The notes below the pieces were generated by a model. That model made no database searches and was not told the origin of the DNA. It worked only from the letters and a program-made list of their open reading frames with translations. A stretch of 37,717 nt of DNA from an uncultured Saprospiraceae bacterium (GTDB lineage Bacteria > Bacteroidota > Bacteroidia > Chitinophagales > Saprospiraceae), in assembly GCA_937924805.1 (NCBI GenBank), contig CALDTZ010000077.1, positions 1 through 37,717 on the forward strand, given 5' to 3'. Below, one piece after another: positions 33,886 through 37,717 of this stretch. Numbering within the stretch: the first letter of the stretch is position 1; each line of letters opens with the position of its first letter. The position numbers were made by a program, and so were the translations under genes.

Positions 33886-35997
33886 ATGGATAAGAAGAAT
33901 GAATTATTAATACGAGTATATCTAGTCTTTGGGGCTTTCGTCGTATTCGCACTTCTTATTGTAGCACGCGTTGTAAAGATTAGTGTATTTGAAGGTGATA
34001 AATGGGTTAAACAAAATGGTGTAAATGTGAAGTGGATCGATATTGAGCCTGAAAGAGGTAATATATATGATGTGCAAGGAAATATTTTGGCAACGTCTAT
34101 TCCGTTTTTTGAAATAAGAATGGATTTGCTTTCGCCAACAGATGAGAATTTTAATAAAAATATTGACTCTTTAGCTTATTGTTTATCTAGGGCATTCCCT
34201 AAAAAAAGCACGTCAAAGTGGAGAAAGGAGTTGGTGGATGATCGGCATCTTGGTAAAAAAGGTAAAAAAGCTGGAACGAAATATCATTTGATTGCAAAAA
34301 ACGTAAGTATTGAAGTAAAAGAAGCATTACAAAAATTTCCACTTTTTAGGCTTGGAAAACATAAAGGGGGATTGATTGCAATCCGTGAAAACAAGCGTTT
34401 TCATCCTTATCAAGAATTGGGTGAAAGGACAGTAGGTATGGATAGAAGTAATGCTTCTAAGATTGGATTGGAAGGAGAGTATAATAAAATATTACAAGGT
34501 AATGTAGAGAAGATGTTGATGCAGAAAATAGGACCTAATATTTGGGTGCCAGTTGTCGATCCGTCTGAAATATCAACAAAAAAAGGAGACGATTTAGTGT
34601 CTACATTAAATGTGAATATTCAAGACTTAGTCGAGGGTGCTTTGATGCGTGGTTTGAAAAAGAATAAAGCGAAAGCGGGTACTGCGGTTTTAATGGATGT
34701 AAAAACGGGTGCTATTAAAGCAATGGCAAATCTTGGAATAGGTAAGGATAGTTCATATACCGAAGATTATAATTATGCAATAGCAAGATTAAGTGAGCCT
34801 GGTTCTACTTTCAAATTGGCAACATCTATTGCTTTGTTGGAAAATAATCAAGTAGAATTGAATTCGACAGCAAACCTAAATGGTGGAAAAAAATACTTTT
34901 ATGATTTGCCAATGTTCGATTCTAGTCCTCATGGAAAATTTGAGACAACGTTTGCTGAAATATTCGCGATGTCTTCAAATATAGGGATGGCAGATTTGGC
35001 GATGAAACATTATGGGAAAAAGGATCATTGGATCAATTTCTTTGATAACCTAAATAGCATTGGTGTTATGGGGCAAACAAAGATTGATTTAGAGGGTGAA
35101 AGTGATCCCGTGTTCAAGCATCCATTAAGAGATAAAAAATCTTGGTATGGGACGACGGTGCCTTGGATGGCGCATGGATATGAATGTATGATGACGCCTT
35201 TGCAAACATTGAATTTGTATAATGCTGTAGCAAATGGGGGTAAAATGATGAGGCCATATTTAGGTCATGCTATTTTAAGCGAAGGAAAACTTGCTAAGCA
35301 ATTTAAACCTCAAGTTTTAAACGAGTCGATTGCTAGTATTGAAACATTAAATGAAGTACGGAAATTGCTAAAAACAGCAGTTTGGGATGGGACGGGAAGA
35401 TCTGTGCAGTCTGACCTTGTAAGCATATCTGGTAAAACGGGAACGACCAAAGTTAACTATAACTCTAAAGATGAAAAGAGCAAGTATAATGCATCGTTTG
35501 CAGGGTATTTTCCATCTGACAATCCGGTTTATTCATTAATCGTCATGGTGTACGAACCAACAAATGGGAAATTTTATGGTGGTTCAGTAGCCGGGCCAAT
35601 ATTTAAAGAAATTGCCGAAAAAGTAATAACTGTAGATGAGCATTTAATGAAAGGTGAAGATGACTTGGCTCTAAATAAAACGATAAAAAATGAATACGCT
35701 GGCTACGCAGGAGATTACAAAGAATTGTTTGCATATGTAGGAGTAACGCCAGTGTCAACAGTAAAAGATCGATGGGTTGAAGTTAAGCCAGAAGCAACAG
35801 GCTTAAAAGTTGAAAGAAAAAAAATATACAAATCGAAAGTTCCAAATGTAACAGGCATGGGGCTGAGAGATGCGACCTATGTGTTAGAAAATCTAGGATT
35901 AAATGTGAAGCCCCATGGGTTTGGTAAAGTATCAAAGCAATCATTAGCTCCAGGGACTAAAATTGAACAAGATTGGATCGAAATATATCTAAAATAG
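33886..35997 (+). CDS. ftsI: septal peptidoglycan transpeptidase FtsI with PASTA domain
   Basis: Class B penicillin-binding protein of about 703 aa that cross-links septal peptidoglycan. An N-terminal TM (about residues 8-30) is followed by the pedestal domain starting EPERGNIYDVQGNILATS. The transpeptidase domain has SxxK as STFK (Ser307-Lys310), SxN as SSN in AMSSNIGMAD, and KTG in ISGKTGTTK. One PASTA domain closes the protein (VPNVTGMGLRDATYVLENLG), as in SpoVD-type proteins. ATG 33886 is chosen over an upstream TTG/GTG that overlaps ftsL, because it gives MDKKNELLIRVYLVFG. murE follows after 27 nt. Confidence 0.96.
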   Translation: MDKKNELLIRVYLVFGAFVVFALLIVARVVKISVFEGDKWVKQNGVNVKWIDIEPERGNIYDVQGNILATSIPFFEIRMDLLSPTDENFNKNIDSLAYCLSRAFPKKSTSKWRKELVDDRHLGKKGKKAGTKYHLIAKNVSIEVKEALQKFPLFRLGKHKGGLIAIRENKRFHPYQELGERTVGMDRSNASKIGLEGEYNKILQGNVEKMLMQKIGPNIWVPVVDPSEISTKKGDDLVSTLNVNIQDLVEGALMRGLKKNKAKAGTAVLMDVKTGAIKAMANLGIGKDSSYTEDYNYAIARLSEPGSTFKLATSIALLENNQVELNSTANLNGGKKYFYDLPMFDSSPHGKFETTFAEIFAMSSNIGMADLAMKHYGKKDHWINFFDNLNSIGVMGQTKIDLEGESDPVFKHPLRDKKSWYGTTVPWMAHGYECMMTPLQTLNLYNAVANGGKMMRPYLGHAILSEGKLAKQFKPQVLNESIASIETLNEVRKLLKTAVWDGTGRSVQSDLVSISGKTGTTKVNYNSKDEKSKYNASFAGYFPSDNPVYSLIVMVYEPTNGKFYGGSVAGPIFKEIAEKVITVDEHLMKGEDDLALNKTIKNEYAGYAGDYKELFAYVGVTPVSTVKDRWVEVKPEATGLKVERKKIYKSKVPNVTGMGLRDATYVLENLGLNVKPHGFGKVSKQSLAPGTKIEQDWIEIYLK

Positions 35998-36024
35998 TTT
36001 GTCAAAAGTGATAAGCCTAAATAA

Positions 36025-37458
36025 TTGAAAAGACTAAACGAAATATTGACTGGAATCGCATCACTTGATAGCAATGATATCATTGTTAAAGGGGTAGCAT
36101 CTGATTCAAGAGCAGTGCTCAAAGGGTTTGTTTTCGTAGCTATAAAAGGAGAATTGACAAATGGACATCAATATATATCCAACGCAATCGAGAATGGAGC
36201 AGTAGCCATTATAGTTGAAGATGATTACAAGAGTGATAAAGTGATCATCGTAAAAGTAGCGAACACTAGATTGACACTTGGATTACTGGCTGCTAATTTT
36301 TATGATCACCCTTCAAAGCAATTTAAATTGATCGGTGTAACGGGGACTAATGGAAAAACAACGACAGCTAGTTTGTTATTTCAGATGGCTAAAAAGTTAG
36401 GGTATAAAACGGGTTTGATTTCTACCATTGATTATAGAATAAATAACCAGGTTTTTGAATCAAAATTTACAACTCCGGATGCAGTGAAGCTACAAGGGCT
36501 TATGAGTGAAATGGTTGAAGCAAATTGCGAGTATGTATTCATGGAGGTGAGTTCGCATGCGATACATCAAAACCGAATTGCTGGATTAATATTCGACGTT
36601 GGAGTCTTTACTAATATAACACATGAACACCTTGATTATCATAAGGATTTCAAGGAGTATATACATGTTAAAAAAACGTTCTTTGACAACCTAGACCCGA
36701 AAGCAATTGCAATTACCAATATAGATGACCGTAATGGTCTTGTAATGGTTCAAAATTGTAAAGCTTCGATCAAGCAATACGCTTTAAGGAAAATGGCAGA
36801 CTATAAAGGTCGAGTATTATCTAATGATATGTTTGGTCTTCATCTGAAATTAAATGAAGTAGAAGTGTATTTAAAATTAGGAGGAGAATTCAATGCATAC
36901 AATATGTTAGCTGTTTTTGCTGTAGCAAATGAATTAGAGTTAGCAACGGAAGATGAAATCTTAGCTATTGCTTCTGATTTAGCACCAGTAGAAGGTCGAA
37001 TGGAAATGATTCGACTTGACGTTAAAAAAGCAATCGCGATTGTAGATTATGCTCACACTCCAGATGCATTGGAAAATGTATTGCAGTCAATAAAGATGTT
37101 CAAACCGAAAGGAATTATAACCGTTTTTGGATGTGGTGGAGATAGAGACAAAACGAAGAGACCTAAAATGGGAGCGATTGCTTGTCAATACAGTGATAAG
37201 GTGATTTTAACTTCAGATAATCCAAGGACGGAAGATCCAGAAGCTATAATAAATGAAATCATTGAAGGACTCGATGATGAGCAAAAGAAAGAAGTATTGT
37301 GCATTACAGATAGAGAGCAAGGTATAAAAGTAGGTTTGAGTCTACTAAGCGAAAACGAAGTATTGCTAGTAGCGGGTAAGGGACATGAAAAATATCAAGA
37401 AATAAATGGGGTAAAGTCTCCATTTGATGATAAGAGAAAGATAATAGCATTTAGCTAG
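36025..37458 (+). CDS. murE: UDP-MurNAc-L-Ala-D-Glu:meso-DAP ligase MurE
   Basis: Cytoplasmic ATP-dependent ligase (477 aa) that adds the third residue of the peptidoglycan stem. The P-loop is GTNGKTTT (107-114), with the HVKKTFFDNL segment carrying the carbamylated Lys, VFGCGGDRDKTKRP, and DNPRTEDP (DNPR at 398-401). DNPR is the signature for meso-diaminopimelate, so the cell wall is DAP-type. The start is TTG at 36025; no other start fits. The last codons (KIIAFS) lie inside the first copy of a 168-bp tandem repeat. The usual next gene, mraY, is beyond the window. Confidence 0.97.
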   Translation: MKRLNEILTGIASLDSNDIIVKGVASDSRAVLKGFVFVAIKGELTNGHQYISNAIENGAVAIIVEDDYKSDKVIIVKVANTRLTLGLLAANFYDHPSKQFKLIGVTGTNGKTTTASLLFQMAKKLGYKTGLISTIDYRINNQVFESKFTTPDAVKLQGLMSEMVEANCEYVFMEVSSHAIHQNRIAGLIFDVGVFTNITHEHLDYHKDFKEYIHVKKTFFDNLDPKAIAITNIDDRNGLVMVQNCKASIKQYALRKMADYKGRVLSNDMFGLHLKLNEVEVYLKLGGEFNAYNMLAVFAVANELELATEDEILAIASDLAPVEGRMEMIRLDVKKAIAIVDYAHTPDALENVLQSIKMFKPKGIITVFGCGGDRDKTKRPKMGAIACQYSDKVILTSDNPRTEDPEAIINEIIEGLDDEQKKEVLCITDREQGIKVGLSLLSENEVLLVAGKGHEKYQEINGVKSPFDDKRKIIAFS

Positions 37459-37717
37459 AGATATAAAAGAGTAGGTTCTATTATCATTCTCAGGTTGGTT
37501 TTAACAGTTGCGGTGAGCATCCTTTTGGATAAAGATTCGAAACGTTTACTGCACTGTTAAGTTTTGAAAATTAATCCCAGAAACGGGAAGAAAATATAAG
37601 TAGGAAGATAATAGCAATTCGCTATAGGATATAAAAGAGTAGGTTCTATTATCATTCTCAGGTTGGTTTTAACAGTTGCGGTGAGCATCCTTTTGGATAA
37701 AGATTCGAAACGTTTAC
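37438..37717 (+). repeat. tandem repeat of about 168 bp starting inside murE
   Basis: Copy 1 begins at 37438 within the final murE codons and copy 2 at 37605; the window ends in copy 2. Both start AAGATAATAGCA, then differ over about 10 bases, then share a 90-bp core with no differences (37460-37549 and 37628-37717). The 55 bases after the first core (37550-37604) cannot be compared because copy 2 is cut. Apart from the murE codons the repeat does not look coding. Confidence 0.9.
37501..37560 (+). ncRNA. long stem-loop inside the murE-linked repeat
   Basis: TTAACAGTTGCGGTGAGC (37501-37518) pairs with GTTTACTGCACTGTTAA (37544-37560): 17 pairs, three of them G-U, with one bulged T. The tip holds a small ATCC-TTTT-GGAT hairpin (37519-37530). 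A weak TCCC/GGGA hairpin follows at 37575-37588. The G-U pairs favour function as plus-strand RNA. The second copy has the same 5' arm and tip, but its 3' arm lies beyond the window. Confidence 0.45.

Noticed and set aside
37499..37562. Integron attC site (GTTAAGT matches GTTRRRY)
   Set aside because: The opposite end reads TTTTAAC, which fails the RYYYAAC first base. The stem is nearly continuous without the usual unpaired spacer, no integrase is in the window, and the unit contains the end of murE instead of a cassette.
37438..37717. CRISPR array
   Set aside because: The repeated unit is about 168 bp with a 90-bp identical core, far longer than CRISPR repeats; only two copies are seen and no cas genes are present.

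Overview
The window is a 37.7 kb piece of an AT-rich chromosome from a member of the Bacteroidota. Four signs support this. Several genes start 15-26 nt after a TAnnTTTG box, the -7 element of Bacteroidota promoters. A secreted beta-helix protein ends in a type A T9SS sorting domain. There are Kdo and DAP-type peptidoglycan genes, so the cell is Gram-negative. The E1 dehydrogenase is an alpha-beta fusion. A Saprospiria-like lineage is plausible but cannot be fixed from the sequence alone. No tRNA, rRNA, IS element, prophage or CRISPR array was seen, and most genes are core functions.

Layout. 167-4143 (minus): an alpha/beta hydrolase and an ApbE lipoprotein in tandem, a two-TM coiled-coil protein with PspA-like architecture, and a metallophosphoesterase-like lipoprotein with lost metal ligands. 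4252-8473 (plus): a tightly coupled trio of DUF4956 membrane protein, CotH-kinase/beta-helix protein and VTC-type polyphosphate-polymerase-like protein, with 4-nt stop/start overlaps. 8484-15723: gpsA and yidC (minus), kdsA (plus), an AspT/YidE-type transporter (minus) and a COG2509 flavoprotein (plus). 15720-19638: a second alpha/beta hydrolase, a DoxX-like protein, a YjjG-like HAD phosphatase, a Kv-type potassium channel with a C-terminal zinc ribbon, and a secreted HExxH protein whose frame runs upstream of its first ordinary start codon. 20109-22913: trkA-trkH potassium uptake. 22917-25819 (minus): a DUF547/beta-barrel fusion, yaaA, and a DUF1573 protein. 26008-29161: fused E1 dehydrogenase and a polyprenol-phosphate-mannose-synthase-like GT2. 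29475-31814 (minus): the T9SS cargo. 32215-37458: start of the division and cell-wall (dcw) cluster, mraZ-rsmH-ftsL-ftsI-murE.

Non-coding points of interest. (i) A tandem repeat of about 168 bp begins inside the last codons of murE and runs off the window end; it has a 90-bp core identical in both copies and can fold into a long stem with three G-U pairs. (ii) Three 10-bp-phased AGTG boxes before mraZ look like a MraZ operator. (iii) A three-hairpin stretch ending in a T-run upstream of mraZ may be a small RNA. (iv) A GC-rich hairpin element lies at 29182-29258. (v) There are strong intrinsic terminators at 2103-2134, 25274-25299 and 29415-29457.

The best candidates for a poorly described system are the DUF4956-CotH-VTC operon with its divergent phosphoesterase lipoprotein, and the murE-linked structured tandem repeat.
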